From assembly GCF_027497355.1 (NCBI RefSeq), contig NZ_CP114909.1:2232001-2296000 (forward strand): a DNA stretch of 64,000 nucleotides. Direction: 5' to 3'. Source of the DNA: Micromonospora sp. WMMA1947 (lineage in GTDB: Bacteria > Actinomycetota > Actinomycetes > Mycobacteriales > Micromonosporaceae). The number at the start of each line of letters is the position of its first letter. Position 1 is the stretch's first letter. This document shows positions 6,559-14,943 of this stretch, in pieces. The translations under genes were made by a program, and so were the position numbers. The notes below the pieces were generated by a model. The model saw only the letters and a list, made by a program, of their open reading frames with translations. It had not been told where the DNA came from and did not search any database.

Positions 6559-8994
6559 TCAGTTCCCCGGTCGTCCCGGTCTGCCGTTACCCCCGCCCGG
6601 CCCACCCGGCCGGTCCGGTGTCGCGGTGCCGCCCTGCTCCGGGGTGCCCTGGCCGGAGCTGACCTCGATCATCACCACGCCACCCTTGATGGTGCGCCCG
6701 TTCGGGCTGGTGCCGGCGGCGGTACCCGCCGGGCACTCCGACGGCACCTTGTTGCTGGAGACCACCGGGTCGAAGCCGGCACCCTTCAGCCGGGACTTCG
6801 CGCTCTCGACGGACGCGCACTTCACATCCGGGATGGACCGCTGGTCACCCATGACGATCTTGCCGCTGGGTGGCGTGAAGTTCTTCCGGTCCTTGCCCTT
6901 CATGGCGTCCCGCAGCGTCTCGTAGACCGCCGGGTTGATGCCGGTGGGGGTGTCGTGACCCATCTTCTGGGTGGTCTGCGGCCAGTCCGGGTCGGCCATG
7001 ATGCCGGCCACCGCGTACTGCTTGGTCATCGCGACCAGCGAGGAGGTCTTCTCCGAGTCGGTGGTGCCGGACTTGCCGGCCACCGGCGCGTCCACGATGC
7101 CGCGGACGTTGCCGGCGGTGGCGGTGCCGCACTTCGAGGTGGAGGAGCGGTCACCCACCGGGCAGCGGGCGGCGTCCACGGCGGCCCGGGCCACCTCGGT
7201 GCTGACCCGCTGCTCGCAGCGCGGGTTGGCGACGTCGAGCTTCTCGCCCTCCGGGCCACGGATCTCCTGCACCGGGATCGGCTCGCAGTACTTGCCGTCG
7301 GCGCCGAGCGTCGCGTACGCGTTCGCCAGCTCCAGCGGCGTGGTCTGCGAGACGCCGAGGCTGAACGCGCCCCACTGGTGCGGGTTGGCGGCGAGCTGCG
7401 CGTCGCCCGACGAGCGGAACGAGATGCCGAGCTTCTGCGCCGCCTTCACCACGTTCTCCGCGCCGACCCGCTGCTGGAGGTCGATGAAGAACGTGTTGAC
7501 CGAGAAGCCGAAGCCGCTCCACATGGTGTGCGGGCCGGCCATCGAGGCGTTGGCGTTCTTCGGGCAGTACTTGTTGGTGCCCGGGCAGGCCGCAGGCGAG
7601 TTGAACTCGACCGGGTAGTCCGACTTGAAGACCGGCTGCGCGTTGATGCTGTAGCTGAGCGGGTAGCCCTTCTCCAGCGCGGCCACCAGCGTGAAGATCT
7701 TGAAGGTCGAGCCGGCCTGGTAGCCGGCGATGCCGGGGCCACCGGTGATCAGCGGGTTCACCGTGTTGGGGTAGTTGCCCCGGATCTTCTTCTGGGCCTT
7801 CTTCGGGTCGCTGGAAATCTTGTTCTGCGGGTCGTCCGGGTCGTCGAGCTTGAAGTTGCGGTTCACCGCGACGGCGCGGACCCGGCCGGTGCCGGGCTCG
7901 ACCGCGGCCACCATCCGGGCCGCCTTGCTCTTCTCGCCCAGGTTCTTGCGGACGGCCTTGTCGGCGGCCTTCTGCGCCTGCACGTCGAGCGTGGAGACGA
8001 TGGTGTAGCCGCCGCTCTTGAGCCGCCGCTCACGGTCGTACGAGGTGGCGCCGAACGTCTCCTGCTGCAGCCACCAGCGGTAGAGGTAGTCGCAGAAGAA
8101 GCCCCACGAGCGGGTGGTGGTCTGGGTGCAGCCGTTCGGGGTGCGCTTGCCCTGGACGACGAGCTTGATCTTCTTGGCGGCGTCCGCCTCCTGCTGGGTG
8201 ATCGCGCCGATCTGCACCATGTTGCCGATGACGTAGTCGCGCCGGCCGACCGCCTCGGGGTAGCCCGCGGGGGTGGTCGGGTCGAACGCGGTGGGGGCCT
8301 TCACCATGCCGGCGAGCATCGCCGACTCCTGGATGTCGAGCTTGCTCGGCGGCTTGTTGAAGTAGACCTGGCTGGCCGCCCAGATGCCGTACGCGCCGTT
8401 GCCGAACGCGGCGATGTTCAGGTAGCGCTCCAGGATCTCGTCCTTGGAGAGCTCCTTGTCGATCTGGAGCGCCAGGCTCATCTCGCGCAGCTTGCGGGCG
8501 CTGGTGTCCTCGGTGGCGGCGACCACGTCGGCCGGGTGGGTGGCCGAGTAGGAGATGGCCAGCCGGACGTACTGCATGGTGAGTGTCGACGCGCCCTGCC
8601 GGGAGGAGCCGGCGGCCTGGTTGTTGACGAACGCCCGGGCGACACCGTTGAGGTCCACGCCGTTGTGCTTGTAGAAGTCGTGGTCCTCGGCCGCGATGAT
8701 GGCCTTCTGCATGTACTGCGAGATGTCCTTGAGCTTGACGTCCTTGCGGTTCTCGTCGTACATCGTGGCCAGCACGGTCTTGCCGTCGGCCGCGAGCAGC
8801 CTGGTGATCTGCGGAGACCGGGCGACTGTCAACTCCTTGGGCAGCGCGCCGAATGTCTCCGAGCCGGCCTTCGCGGCCAGTCCGGTCATCGCCACCGCGG
8901 GGAAGGCCGCCGCAGCGACCACCACTCCGGCCAACAGGCCGCAGATCAGTAGCGATGCGGCGTTGGTCAGCACGTTGTGGTCACGTTTCCGCAT
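6559..8994 (-). CDS. ponA2: Class A penicillin-binding protein with PASTA domain (PonA2 type)
   Basis: An 811-residue bifunctional peptidoglycan synthase. It has an N-terminal membrane anchor at about residues 11-40, then a GT51 glycosyltransferase with AAEDHDF (catalytic Glu103) and GASTLTMQ. The transpeptidase carries STFK (Ser429-Lys432), SVN (498-500) and KSGTT (641-645). A C-terminal PASTA domain (about 715-780) and a Gly/Pro-rich tail follow. It polymerises and cross-links glycan strands outside the membrane. The ATG at 8994 is chosen over GTG 9003 because GAGGTGA sits at proper distance before the ATG. Extra Cys residues in the transpeptidase domain may form disulfides. It is next to whiB4/wblA and the ArsA pair, as in M. 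tuberculosis. Confidence 0.94.
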   Translation of the reverse strand: MRKRDHNVLTNAASLLICGLLAGVVVAAAAFPAVAMTGLAAKAGSETFGALPKELTVARSPQITRLLAADGKTVLATMYDENRKDVKLKDISQYMQKAIIAAEDHDFYKHNGVDLNGVARAFVNNQAAGSSRQGASTLTMQYVRLAISYSATHPADVVAATEDTSARKLREMSLALQIDKELSKDEILERYLNIAAFGNGAYGIWAASQVYFNKPPSKLDIQESAMLAGMVKAPTAFDPTTPAGYPEAVGRRDYVIGNMVQIGAITQQEADAAKKIKLVVQGKRTPNGCTQTTTRSWGFFCDYLYRWWLQQETFGATSYDRERRLKSGGYTIVSTLDVQAQKAADKAVRKNLGEKSKAARMVAAVEPGTGRVRAVAVNRNFKLDDPDDPQNKISSDPKKAQKKIRGNYPNTVNPLITGGPGIAGYQAGSTFKIFTLVAALEKGYPLSYSINAQPVFKSDYPVEFNSPAACPGTNKYCPKNANASMAGPHTMWSGFGFSVNTFFIDLQQRVGAENVVKAAQKLGISFRSSGDAQLAANPHQWGAFSLGVSQTTPLELANAYATLGADGKYCEPIPVQEIRGPEGEKLDVANPRCEQRVSTEVARAAVDAARCPVGDRSSTSKCGTATAGNVRGIVDAPVAGKSGTTDSEKTSSLVAMTKQYAVAGIMADPDWPQTTQKMGHDTPTGINPAVYETLRDAMKGKDRKNFTPPSGKIVMGDQRSIPDVKCASVESAKSRLKGAGFDPVVSSNKVPSECPAGTAAGTSPNGRTIKGGVVMIEVSSGQGTPEQGGTATPDRPGGPGGGNGRPGRPGN

Positions 8995-9398
8995 CCAGGT
9001 CACCTCGACAGGGTACGCGAGTAGGGAACGGCGGGCGCGCGGGGAACTTTCCCCATTTCCTGCACGCGCCGGCCTCGTTGTGCTAAACGCACGAGCCCTG
9101 GTCCGAGGTTGCGTGAGATCCGGCGGAAGTCTGGCCGAAACTCCGGGAGCGGCGCAGCGTTTTCACGTACACGGGCGGGGTAGTCGCGGGGCGAAAGCCC
9201 GGGAAGCCGGGAGTGTCCGGAATGATGGATTTCGCCGACAACGTTGCGTAATCGGGCGACTACACAGCATGATGGTGGCGGCGACCGCAGCCATGTGTCG
9301 TTCGTGCCGCCCTGGGGAGGCCGGCACGAACGACCGGGGGGATGTACGAGGGCTGCTCGCGCGAAGTCGGTAGGTACTGCAAGGGGGGACGTGTACAG
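8995..9398. other. 404-bp divergent intergenic region, ponA2/wblA
   Basis: No ORF here looks coding. It must hold the ponA2 promoter and a long wblA leader. Visible features are an imperfect dyad CTCGTTGTGC..GCACGAG near 9073-9094, a GCGGGGCGAAAGCCCGGG stem-like stretch near 9187-9204, and the wblA Shine-Dalgarno AAGGGGGG (9381-9388). I could not match it to a known riboswitch by eye. Confidence 0.5.
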
Positions 9399-9719
9399 AT
9401 GGGCATGATCACTGACTGGCCGTCACTGGCGGCGTGTCAGAACGGAGACCCGGACGCGTTGTTCGTACAGGGCGCCGAACAGAACGTGGCGAAGAGGATC
9501 TGCCGGAGCTGCCCAGTTCGGTACGAGTGCCTGGCCGACGCGCTCGACAACCGGATCGAGTTCGGCGTGTGGGGTGGCATGACCGAGCGCGAGCGCCGGG
9601 CGTTGCTGCGCCGTCACCCGCAGGTCACCAGCTGGCGCAAGATGTTCGAGGCGGCCATGAAGAAGAACGCCAAGGAGAAGTCCGGCAAGGACAAGATCCT
9701 GGTCACCACGGCCACCTGA
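9399..9719 (+). CDS. wblA: WhiB-family Fe-S regulator, WblA/WhiB4 type
   Basis: A 106-residue WhiB protein. Four cysteines (13, 35, 38 and 44, in AACQNGD and CRSCPVRYEC) should ligate a 4Fe-4S cluster, and GVWGG (56-60) forms the family turn. The DALFVQGAEQ and ALDNRIEFGVWGGMTERERR segments, with a long basic tail ending in KEKSGKDK, match the WblA (Streptomyces) / WhiB4 (M. tuberculosis) branch rather than WhiB1 or WhiD. Family members respond to redox/NO, and WblA represses antibiotic production and affects development in streptomycetes. ATG 9399 follows AAGGGGGG at 10 nt. The neighbours (ponA2 and two ArsA-type ATPases) reproduce the mycobacterial whiB4 locus. Confidence 0.92.
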   Translation: MGMITDWPSLAACQNGDPDALFVQGAEQNVAKRICRSCPVRYECLADALDNRIEFGVWGGMTERERRALLRRHPQVTSWRKMFEAAMKKNAKEKSGKDKILVTTAT

Positions 9720-9728
9720 CCGCTCCGG

Positions 9729-10874
9729 TCAGTTCCGGCTGATCGCCTCGCCGATCGTCCGCAGCCCGTCGACGTCGTGCACGTCGGCGGGCTGCGCCGT
9801 CACCGACACCGACGGCACCGCCGGGAACGCCTCGGTGAACCGGGCCGCCACCTGCTCCTCGCGTACCGCCTGCTGGGCCAGCGCGGCGTGCGCCCGCAAC
9901 ACCTCGACGGTGCCCTCGTGCCCACCCTCGCCGGCCAGCCGCTCCGCGGCGGCCAGGCTCTCCGCCGCGGACAGGCCCGCCGCCGGCCGGTGCACCCGGT
10001 TGAGCACCAGCCCGGCCAGCGGCATCCGCTCCTCACGCAGCCGGCCCGCGAAGTAGGCGGCCTCCCGGACCGCGTCCGGCTCCGGCGTCGCGACCAGCAG
10101 GAACGCCGTCTCCCGGGCCTGGAGGATCCGGTACGTCTGCTCGGCGCGCTGCCGGAACCCGCCGAACATCGAGTCGAGGGCGGCGACGAAGCCGGACAGG
10201 TCGGTGAGCAGCTGGGCGCCGATCACCTTCTGCACCACCTTGGAGAACATCCCGAAACTCGCCGTGACCAGGCTGAACATGCTCCGGCCGCCGCTGCGTG
10301 CCGGAGCCAGCAGCAGTCGCAGCATCCGGCCGTCGAGGAACCGGGACAGCCGGGCCGGCGCGTCCAGGAAGTCGAGCGCAGACCGCGACGGCGGCGTGTC
10401 CACCACGATCAGGTCCCACTCGCCCCGGGCGTGCAGCTGGCCCAGCTTCTCCATCGCCATGTATTCCTGCGTGCCGGCGAAGGTGGAACTCATGGCCTGG
10501 TAGAAGGGGTTGGCGAAGATCTCCGCGGCCTTCGCCGGGTCGGTGTGCTGGAGCACCACGTCGTCGAACGTGCGCTTCATGTCGAGCATCATGGCGTGCA
10601 GTTCGCCGCCGCCGGCCTCGACGTCGATGCCCTTGACCTGGCGGGGTGTGTTGTCCAGCTCGGTCAGGCCGAGCGACTGGGCCAGCCGGCGGGCCGGGTC
10701 GATGGTGAGCACCACCGTCCGCCGGCCGTGCCGCTCGGCCGCCCGCAACGCCAGCGCCGCGGCGGTGGTCGTCTTGCCCACGCCGCCCGCCCCGCAGCAG
10801 ACCACGATCCGTACGCCGTCGTCGGCGAGGATCTGGTCGACGTCAAGCGGAGGCGCCGCGTCTTCGGAAGGCAC
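9729..10874 (-). CDS. ArsA/Get3-family ATPase (Rv3680-like)
   Basis: A 381-residue SIMIBI ATPase with an intact deviant P-loop GAGGVGKTTT near residue 30 and switch residues IDPARRLAQSLG. LIVVDTPPSRSALDFL supplies switch II/Walker B (D-T-P-P). It is cytosolic and dimeric in the family. Mycobacterial relatives Rv3679/Rv3680 form a heterocomplex linked to the envelope and glycerol/methylglyoxal stress; true arsenite function is unlikely, as no ArsB/ArsD is nearby. TACGCT (10886-10881) lies 6 nt before GTG 10874, preferred over the TTG one codon upstream. It overlaps no neighbour and follows its partner gene by 57 bp. Confidence 0.88.
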   Translation of the reverse strand: MPSEDAAPPLDVDQILADDGVRIVVCCGAGGVGKTTTAAALALRAAERHGRRTVVLTIDPARRLAQSLGLTELDNTPRQVKGIDVEAGGGELHAMMLDMKRTFDDVVLQHTDPAKAAEIFANPFYQAMSSTFAGTQEYMAMEKLGQLHARGEWDLIVVDTPPSRSALDFLDAPARLSRFLDGRMLRLLLAPARSGGRSMFSLVTASFGMFSKVVQKVIGAQLLTDLSGFVAALDSMFGGFRQRAEQTYRILQARETAFLLVATPEPDAVREAAYFAGRLREERMPLAGLVLNRVHRPAAGLSAAESLAAAERLAGEGGHEGTVEVLRAHAALAQQAVREEQVAARFTEAFPAVPSVSVTAQPADVHDVDGLRTIGEAISRN

Positions 10875-10931
10875 CAATCGAGCGTATCGGTCCCGAGGGC
10901 CTCTCTGCTCCGTGCCGGCCGCAGGTGTGAG

Positions 10932-11906
10932 TCAATCCGCCCGGACGAGGGCGTCGGCGAGCGTCTCCAGCCCGGCCCGGTCGACGCCCTCGGGCAGCAG
11001 CGGCAGCTCGACCAGGGGCAGGCCCAGGTCCACCAGGTCACCCCGCAGGGAGTCCTCCAGCTCACGGCGTACCTGCTGGTCGCGGGCCTCCTCGACGAGC
11101 CCGGCCACGGTCGGGCCGTCGGTCGGCAGGCCGGCGGCGGCCAGCCCGCGCTTCAGCTCGGCCGCCGTCACCGCGCGGCCCGCCGGCACCGGTGGGCGGA
11201 CGCCGTTGACGATCACGCGGCCGACCGGGAAGCCGAGCTGGGTCAGCTCCGCGACCGCGTCGAGCGTCTCCTGGACCGGCATCTCCTCCAGCAGCGTGAC
11301 CACGTGCACGGCGGTCATCGGCGACCGGAGCAGCGCGGAGACGCCCTCGCTCTGGGTCTTGATCGGGCCGACCTTCGCCAGTCGGGCGGTCTCCGCCGTG
11401 ACGTTGAGGAAGCGGCCGATCCGCCCGGTCGGCGGCGCGTCCAGCACCACCGCGTCGTACGTCCGGCGTGACCCGCTGGTCCGGGTGGTCGCCTCCTTGA
11501 CCTTGCCGGTGAGCAGCACGTCGCGCAGGCCCGGCGCGATCGTGGTGGCGAAGTCGATCGCGCCGAGCTTGCGCAGTGCCCGGCCGGCCGCGCCGAGCTT
11601 GTAGAACATGTCCAGGTATTCGAGGAGGGCCTCCTCGGCGTCCACCGCCAGTGCCCGCACCTCACCGCCGCCGGGCGCGTCGGCGAGGTGGCGCTCCTCG
11701 TACGGCAGCGGGTCGGTGCCGAAGAGCTGGGCGATGCCCTGCCGGCCCTCGACCTCGACCAGCAGGGTGCGCCGGCCCCCGGCGGCCAGGCCGAGGGCCA
11801 GCGCGGCGGCCACGCTCGTCTTTCCCGTGCCGCCCTTGCCGGTCACCACATGCAGGCGGGCCGGCCATCTGCCGGCGAACTCGGCCGGCTGCTCACTCGC
11901 TGCCAC
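10932..11906 (-). CDS. ArsA/Get3-family ATPase (Rv3679-like)
   Basis: A 324-residue partner of the downstream ATPase. It has P-loop VTGKGGTGKTS with both signature lysines of the deviant Walker A, a VEVEGRQGIAQLFG switch I region (Glu where the classical family has Asp), and VVLDAPPTGRIGRFL as switch II. Tandem ArsA genes downstream of whiB4 are conserved in actinobacteria, so the two products probably assemble together. TAGGCT (11918-11913) 6 nt before the GTG points to a leaderless transcript. The upstream 23-bp repeats (11929-11984) immediately precede this promoter. Confidence 0.87.
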   Translation of the reverse strand: MAASEQPAEFAGRWPARLHVVTGKGGTGKTSVAAALALGLAAGGRRTLLVEVEGRQGIAQLFGTDPLPYEERHLADAPGGGEVRALAVDAEEALLEYLDMFYKLGAAGRALRKLGAIDFATTIAPGLRDVLLTGKVKEATTRTSGSRRTYDAVVLDAPPTGRIGRFLNVTAETARLAKVGPIKTQSEGVSALLRSPMTAVHVVTLLEEMPVQETLDAVAELTQLGFPVGRVIVNGVRPPVPAGRAVTAAELKRGLAAAGLPTDGPTVAGLVEEARDQQVRRELEDSLRGDLVDLGLPLVELPLLPEGVDRAGLETLADALVRAD

Positions 11907-11928
11907 CCGTCGAGCCTAACCAGCCGTT

Positions 11929-11984
11929 GGGACCAGCCCTGTCCGGCCGGTGGGATCAGCCCTGTCCGGCCGGTGGGATCAGCC
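11929..11984. repeat. 23-bp tandem repeat
   Basis: Unit GGGATCAGCCCTGTCCGGCC plus GGT occurs at 11929-11951 (one substitution) and 11952-11974, then partially at 11975-11984. The last partial unit contains the stop codon of the 193-aa gene. It lies between that stop and the ArsA promoter. Confidence 0.85.
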
Positions 11985-12560
11985 GACCTCGCAGACCCAC
12001 CAACCCGTCTTCCGCACCACGGTGAAGCGCAGCGCCTGCTCGGCGACCTTCTCGTCGGCGGTGGTCATGGTCACCCGGGCGGAGACGGTGGCCCGGTCCC
12101 CGGTCTGGTTGTCGACGGTCGGTGTGGGCCAGCGGAACCGGGGGTTCTGGTACTGCCCGACGTACTTCTGCACCTCGGCGACCTTGGTGGCGATCTTCTC
12201 GTCGTCGCGGGCCGCGGAGCAGACGAACGTGGCCGCCTTACCGGGGTCGCGCTCCTGGTAGACGGCCTTGAGGAAGCCGTCCACAGCTACCTGCGGCTCC
12301 TTCGCGCCCTGGCCGTCCTCGCTGTCGCGCAGCGCGAGGAAGGCGGCCGTGCCCCCACCGCCGCAGAGCAGGACCGCGGCGGCCAGGACCAGCGAGGCGA
12401 TCAGGACCGCCGGTCGCTTGCGCGGCGGTGTGTCGGACGGATACGCCGGCGGACCGGCTGCGGGTGCGGGTCCCGGCGGCACGCCGCCCGTGGGCGGTGG
12501 TGGTTGCGGATTCGGGTCGCCGGACGTGCCGGTGTCCCCACCGGCGGGCGGTTGGGTCAT
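11979..12560 (-). CDS. Pro-rich single-pass membrane protein with NTF2/DUF4878-like outer domain
   Basis: 193 residues. The N-terminus is a cytosolic Pro/Gly-rich tail of about 55 residues, followed by a transmembrane helix (VLIASLVLAAAVLLCGGG, about 60-80). An outer domain follows with AVDGFLKAVYQERDPGKAATFVC and a terminal VVRKTGWWVCEVG, whose paired Cys may form a disulfide. The shape matches NTF2-like (DUF4878-type) lipoprotein/membrane proteins. The gene at 60086 encodes a protein of the same plan. The ATG at 12560 has GGGGAGA as Shine-Dalgarno. No enzymatic motif is seen; function unknown. Confidence 0.75.
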   Translation of the reverse strand: MTQPPAGGDTGTSGDPNPQPPPPTGGVPPGPAPAAGPPAYPSDTPPRKRPAVLIASLVLAAAVLLCGGGGTAAFLALRDSEDGQGAKEPQVAVDGFLKAVYQERDPGKAATFVCSAARDDEKIATKVAEVQKYVGQYQNPRFRWPTPTVDNQTGDRATVSARVTMTTADEKVAEQALRFTVVRKTGWWVCEVG

Positions 12561-12895
12561 CTGTCTCCCCCGGGTTGCGGATCCCGTCGCCGCCCCAGGC
12601 GACGGGCACGGGTCGAGGTGTGCGGGCGCGCGTCGGCACGCGTCCAGTCCGGAAGGGTATCGGTCGGCGGGGCGCTTGCCAGCCCCGCGTACGCGCCCCG
12701 CCGGACGGAGGCGGCCACCGCGTTCCCGACCGGGGTTGTGTCGCAAATGTGACTGGACGTGATGAGGCGTGCGCGTCCCGTTGCCGGGACTTGCCGCAGC
12801 ACCTACGTTCGTCCCCGACGCGGAGAGCCGGGCCGGGGACGGCTCCGAGCCGGATGGCGGTGTTGGTGAACAGGTACGACGCCCGGAGGCGACGG
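12561..12895. other. 335-bp divergent intergenic region
   Basis: Separates the membrane protein gene (minus) from the 146-aa gene (plus). It holds their Shine-Dalgarno sequences (GGGGAGA and GGAGGC) and presumably both promoters. I see no convincing -10/-35 pair, RNA gene or conserved small ORF. Confidence 0.5.
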
Positions 12896-13336
12896 ATGCG
12901 CGACGCGGAGAACAGTCCTCGAGCCCAGTTCCCCGGTGACCGGGTCGGACGACCGGGCGAGGCCGAGAGCCCGGGGGCGCCGTTCAACGAGCGGTCCTAC
13001 GGCCCTCCGGCCGAGGTGGTCCGGACGCTTCCCCGTTCCGGCGGGACGGGCCGGGACGAGGACGAACCCGGCTACGTCATCCACCTCCAGGTCCGGGTGC
13101 CCGACCTGGCGGCGGCCACCGCGCTCGCCGGCACCGTGGCCACCTCGCTGGGCTTCCTGGTGGAGCTGGACGCGGGCGAGACGACCGTCTCCACCGCCGA
13201 CGACCAGAACAACAGGCACCGGGTCTTCTGCGACCTGCTGCTGCCCGACCGCAGCCGGTGTCCGCAGCGCTTCGAGCACGAGGGGCCCTGCGGCGAGCCG
13301 CCGCCGGCGCCGGAGCCGCGTCCCGCGTCCTGGTGA
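12896..13336 (+). CDS. Hypothetical protein, 146 aa
   Basis: An acidic, charged soluble protein. The first 55 residues look disordered (PGAPFNERSYGPPAEVV). A compact alpha/beta segment follows, YVIHLQVRVPDLAAATALAG then LGFLVELDAGETTVS. A terminal CDLLLPDRSRCPQRFEHEGP segment follows, with three Cys and a His that could bind a metal. ATG 12896 has a good GGAGGC Shine-Dalgarno. An in-frame ATG 14 codons upstream lacks one. I do not recognise a named family. Confidence 0.65.
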   Translation: MRDAENSPRAQFPGDRVGRPGEAESPGAPFNERSYGPPAEVVRTLPRSGGTGRDEDEPGYVIHLQVRVPDLAAATALAGTVATSLGFLVELDAGETTVSTADDQNNRHRVFCDLLLPDRSRCPQRFEHEGPCGEPPPAPEPRPASW

Positions 13337-13349
13337 CGGCGGCGGACCG

Positions 13350-13382
13350 TAGGCTGTGCCTGACCGAAGTCCAAGTCAGGCA
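13350..13382 (+). promoter_or_regulatory. Candidate promoter and leader hairpin before DUF4177 gene
   Basis: A TAGGCT hexamer at 13350-13355 is followed at once by a hairpin: TGCCTGAC (13357-13364) with its perfect complement (13375-13382) and a 10-nt loop. The right arm abuts the Shine-Dalgarno AAGGGAG. The hairpin could be an operator or an mRNA-stability/translation element. Confidence 0.45.
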
Positions 13383-13398
13383 AGGGAGCCCTCCTCCG

Positions 13399-13554
13399 AT
13401 GCAGAAGTGGGAATACGCCACGGTGCCGCTGCTGGTCCACGCGACCAAGCAGATCCTCGACAACTGGGGCGAGGACGGCTGGGAACTGGTCTCCGTGGTC
13501 CCCGGCCCGAACCCGGAGCAGCTCGTCGCGTACCTGAAGCGTCCGAAGGGCTGA
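13399..13554 (+). CDS. DUF4177 small protein
   Basis: 51 residues: MQKWEYATVPLLVHATKQIL followed by DNWGEDGWELVSVVPGPN. The W-E-Y-x-T-V-P start and G-W-E-L-V-S-V core define DUF4177, a small beta-alpha-beta protein of unknown role. Shine-Dalgarno AAGGGAG is 10 nt upstream. It ends five bases before the RidA gene, so the two are probably co-transcribed, as at the equivalent mycobacterial locus. Confidence 0.88.
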   Translation: MQKWEYATVPLLVHATKQILDNWGEDGWELVSVVPGPNPEQLVAYLKRPKG

Positions 13555-13559
13555 CCCGG

Positions 13560-14021
13560 ATGAGCAACGGACCCCACGCGAAGCTCGCCGAACTCGGCCT
13601 CGACCTGCCCGAGGTGGTGCCGCCGGTGGCAAGCTACGTGCCGGCCGTCCAGTCCGGGCAGCACGTCTACGTCTCCGGCCAGCTGCCGATGGCCGAGGGC
13701 AAGCTGCTCGCCACCGGGAAGGTCGGCAACGGCGTCTCGGCCGAGCAGGCGAAGGACCTGGCGCAGCGGTGCGCGCTCAACGCGCTCGCCGCGATCGACG
13801 CGCTGGTCGGGTTGGAGAACGTGGTCAAGGTCGTGAAGCTGACCGGCTTCGTGGCCAGCGCACCCGGCTTCACCGGCCAGCCCGGCGTGATCAACGGTGC
13901 CTCCGACCTGTTCGGCGCCGTGTTCGGCGAGGCCGGCCGCCACGCCCGCAGCGCCGTAGGCGTGGCGGAGCTTCCCCTGGACGCCCCGGTAGAGGTAGAG
14001 GTCATCGTCGAGGTCGCGTGA
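13560..14021 (+). CDS. RidA/YjgF family protein
   Basis: A 153-residue member of the RidA (YjgF/YER057c/UK114) superfamily. The HVYVSGQLPMAEGKLL strand-turn, AIDALVGLENVVKVVKLTGF and terminal PLDAPVEVEVIVEVA place it in this group. Classical RidA deaminates reactive enamine/imine intermediates in a trimeric active site with a conserved Arg near residue 105. Here the corresponding region reads HARSAVGVAELP, so an Arg is present. The gene position beside MBL and ArsA genes corresponds to Rv3678c. Cytosolic. Confidence 0.9.
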   Translation: MSNGPHAKLAELGLDLPEVVPPVASYVPAVQSGQHVYVSGQLPMAEGKLLATGKVGNGVSAEQAKDLAQRCALNALAAIDALVGLENVVKVVKLTGFVASAPGFTGQPGVINGASDLFGAVFGEAGRHARSAVGVAELPLDAPVEVEVIVEVA

Positions 14022-14039
14022 CCCTCGCCCGCCGCTGAG

Positions 14040-14117
14040 CCCGCGATCTTGCGGTTGCGGCCCCGGCAGAAGCCCCAGACGGGGACAAAGCTCGGGCCGG
14101 AACTGCAAGATCGCGGG
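14040..14117. repeat. Imperfect long inverted repeat, GATCTTGC type
   Basis: Arms CCCGCGATCTTGC (14040-14052) and GCAAGATCGCGGG (14105-14117) are perfect over 13 bp. The internal sequence pairs imperfectly (GGTTGCGGCC against GGCCGGAACT). It is in the same style as the palindromes at 5043, 51300 and 51396. It follows the RidA stop and precedes the MBL gene promoter. Confidence 0.8.
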
Positions 14118-14148
14118 GAGTGGCGGGCGGAGTCGTACGATCGCAGCC

Positions 14149-14943
14149 ATGGGTGGGCGTATGGCCGGTGCCGCGGGGGCGCTTGCGGACGAGTTGCCGG
14201 CGTGGGTGACGTTGCTTCGTGCGCCGAACCCGGGACCGATGACGCTCGACGGGACGAACACGTGGGTGCTGCGGGCCGGCCCGGACGCGCCCGCCGTCGT
14301 GGTCGACCCGGGGCCCGCCGACGAGGGGCACCTGGCCGCGATCGCGGCGCAGGGGAGCATCGGGTGCGTGCTGATCACGCACGGGCACGCCGACCACACC
14401 GAGGGCGCGCCCCGGCTGCGCGAGCTGCTCGACGGCGTACCGGTGCTCGCCGCCGACCCGGCGCACACCGCCGGAGGAGCACCGCTCACCGCCCACACCA
14501 CCTTCGATGTGGGGCTCGACCTGCGGCTGCTGCCCACCCCCGGGCACACCGCCGACTCCGTCTGCCTCGTCGCCGCGCACGGCGGTGAGCGCGTCGTGCT
14601 GACCGGTGACACCATCCTCGGCCGGGGCACCACAGTGGTCGCCCACCCGGACGGGCACCTCGGCGACTACCTGTCGAGCCTGGAGCTGCTCTCCACGTAC
14701 CGGGGGATCCCGGCGCTGCCGGGCCACGGCCCGGCGCTCGCCGACTGCGGCGTGGCGGCCGACTTCTACCTGGCCCACCGGCGGGCCCGGCTGGACCAGG
14801 TGCGCGCCGCCGTCGCCGCGGGCGCCACCACCGCCGCCGAGGTGGTCGCCGTGGTCTACGCAGACGTCGACAGGTCGCTGTGGTGGGCCGCCGAGTGGTC
14901 GGTCCGGGCCCAGCTCGAACACCTCGGAGTGGAGCAGCCGTGA
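14149..14943 (+). CDS. MBL-fold metallo-hydrolase (Rv3677c-like)
   Basis: A 264-residue metallo-beta-lactamase-fold protein. The metal motif THGHADH (His78, His80, Asp82, His83) is followed by TPGHTADS, LTGDTILGRGT and LPGHGP, which supply the remaining ligands. A C-terminal winged-helix-like part (AAVAAGATTAAEVVAVVYAD) resembles the LACTB2-type endoribonuclease/hydrolase group. The substrate is not determinable. TACGAT (14136-14141) lies 7 nt before the ATG, fixing the start and suggesting a leaderless transcript. It overlaps the downstream cyclase gene by 4 bases (GTGA), indicating translational coupling. Confidence 0.9.
   Translation: MGGRMAGAAGALADELPAWVTLLRAPNPGPMTLDGTNTWVLRAGPDAPAVVVDPGPADEGHLAAIAAQGSIGCVLITHGHADHTEGAPRLRELLDGVPVLAADPAHTAGGAPLTAHTTFDVGLDLRLLPTPGHTADSVCLVAAHGGERVVLTGDTILGRGTTVVAHPDGHLGDYLSSLELLSTYRGIPALPGHGPALADCGVAADFYLAHRRARLDQVRAAVAAGATTAAEVVAVVYADVDRSLWWAAEWSVRAQLEHLGVEQP

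Noticed and set aside
9729..11906. Arsenite efflux system
   Set aside because: The ATPases have ArsA folds, but there is no ArsB, ArsD, ArsR or ArsC, and the locus matches the whiB4-linked Rv3679/Rv3680 pair.
11929..11984. CRISPR-like repeats
   Set aside because: The units are directly tandem without spacers and number fewer than three; no cas genes are present.
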